In this document: in pieces, positions 36,314-36,509 of the stretch | Layout: every line of letters begins with the position of its first letter | Numbering within the stretch: position 1 is the stretch's first letter | Source of the DNA: Dysgonomonas sp. UBA5412 | Lineage (GTDB): Bacteria; Bacteroidota; Bacteroidia; Bacteroidales; Dysgonomonadaceae | DNA: 36,509 nt | Assembly (NCBI GenBank): GCA_002409595.1 | Contig: DHNQ01000022.1 | Coordinates: forward strand, 2,467-38,975 | Reading direction: 5' to 3' | Program-made: the position numbers and the translations under genes | Notes under the pieces: model-generated | Databases searched by the model: none | Seen by the model: the letters and a program-made list of their open reading frames with translations, nothing else | What the model was told of the DNA's origin: nothing

Positions 36314-36509
36314 CCTCTTGGGACAAGTCTAAAAAAGAAAGACTTGTCCCTTTTTTTTTGCCTTGTAACTTGCTGTTATTCTGATAGATAAGAGCAATCG
36401 CAGAATTTAGCCTCGGAGTTCGATGTTGTGTTCCGTCAAATTCCAAAAAATCGGGGAACATCGAACTCACTATAAGCCTTTTTTCCTCAATATCGCCGTT
36501 TTCATAGCG
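36252..36509 (-). CDS. Serine recombinase, C-terminal part (runs off the window)
   Basis: The minus-strand frame is open from the window end. It first reads YENGDIEEKRLIVSSMFPDF, then LEFDGTQHRTPRLNSAIALI and YQNNSKLQGKKKG. This resembles the C-terminal tail of Bacteroidota serine site-specific recombinases (EKR..I.SS.FP....FDG...RT.RLN.A...IY). The frame then continues through the tRNA-Lys terminator and into the antisense of the tRNA (VIPLGLEPRTPSLKVMCSTN), stopping at 36252. The true end of the functional protein may be earlier. The N-terminal catalytic Ser domain is outside the window. The orientation toward the tRNA suggests an element integrated at tRNA-Lys. Confidence 0.65.
   Translation of the reverse strand, partial: RYENGDIEEKRLIVSSMFPDFLEFDGTQHRTPRLNSAIALIYQNNSKLQGKKKGTSLSFLDLSQEVIPLGLEPRTPSLKVMCSTN
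36320..36359 (+). terminator. Terminator after tRNA-Lys
   Basis: GGGACAAGTCT (36320-36330) pairs perfectly with AGACTTGTCCC (36340-36350), an 11-bp stem with a 9-nt loop, followed by nine T residues. It lies 6 nt after the tRNA, inside the open frame of the opposite-strand recombinase. Confidence 0.92.

Noticed and set aside
36416..36468. 12-bp inverted repeat GAGTTCGATGTT/AACATCGAACTC near the window end, considered as an attachment site or terminator
   Set aside because: It lies within the recombinase-like coding frame, has no T-tract, and shares no clear identity with the tRNA-Lys end beyond GTTCGA. Chance within coding sequence is sufficient.
1..36509. CRISPR arrays, insertion sequences or phage structural genes
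   Set aside because: No regularly spaced repeats, transposase motifs or phage gene order were seen. The only mobile-element sign is the recombinase fragment at the right end.

Overview
This window reads as the chromosome of a Bacteroidota bacterium, most likely order Bacteroidales. A Dysgonomonas-like member fits, but the genus is a guess. The evidence is low-GC DNA, promoters of the Bacteroidota type (TTTG, about 19 nt, then TAnnTTTG), almost no Shine-Dalgarno sites, a SusC/SusD pair with a hybrid two-component regulator, and Bacteroidales-type core clusters (dut-TPR-DUF4292-EnvC-like; DUF6242-DUF6089-uppS-bamA-skp-skp).

Layout. Positions 1-50 hold the 5' part of a minus-strand tRNA-Val. 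Positions 244-10325 are a tightly packed plus-strand run: dut, a TPR protein, a DUF4292 lipoprotein, an EnvC-like LytM protein, a tandem-cupin sugar ketoisomerase-like protein, a GNAT/FemAB-like acyltransferase, an APC amino acid permease, rlmB, ridA and ribD. Positions 10424-17279 are an envelope-biogenesis cluster, also plus strand: DUF6242 lipoprotein, DUF6089 outer-membrane protein, uppS, bamA and two skp/ompH genes, closed by a strong terminator.

Positions 17542-33023 are a minus-strand polysaccharide utilisation locus (PUL). In transcription order it holds a hybrid two-component sensor/AraC regulator (HTCS), SusC, SusD, a basic-secretory-protein-type metallopeptidase lipoprotein with a discoidin-like domain, and two GH92 alpha-mannosidases. 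The expected role is capture and trimming of mannose-containing glycans, possibly on glycoproteins given the peptidase. SusC is split by a frameshift near 28005, so as sequenced the importer is broken although every other PUL gene is intact.

The right end holds cysK (minus), murF (plus), tRNA-Lys (plus) and the C-terminal part of a minus-strand serine recombinase. The recombinase reading frame runs through a terminator and into the antisense of tRNA-Lys. This arrangement suggests the edge of an integrated element that uses the tRNA-Lys gene as its attachment site, with the rest lying beyond the window.

The best leads are the SusC frameshift, the recombinase/tRNA-Lys junction, a perfect 40-nt palindrome with an orphan small ORF in the susC upstream region, the EnvC-like protein that lacks most LytM zinc and catalytic ligands, the asymmetric tandem cupin, and a (Tyr-Gly)6 microsatellite in a BamA loop. 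I see no CRISPR array, complete phage or transposase.
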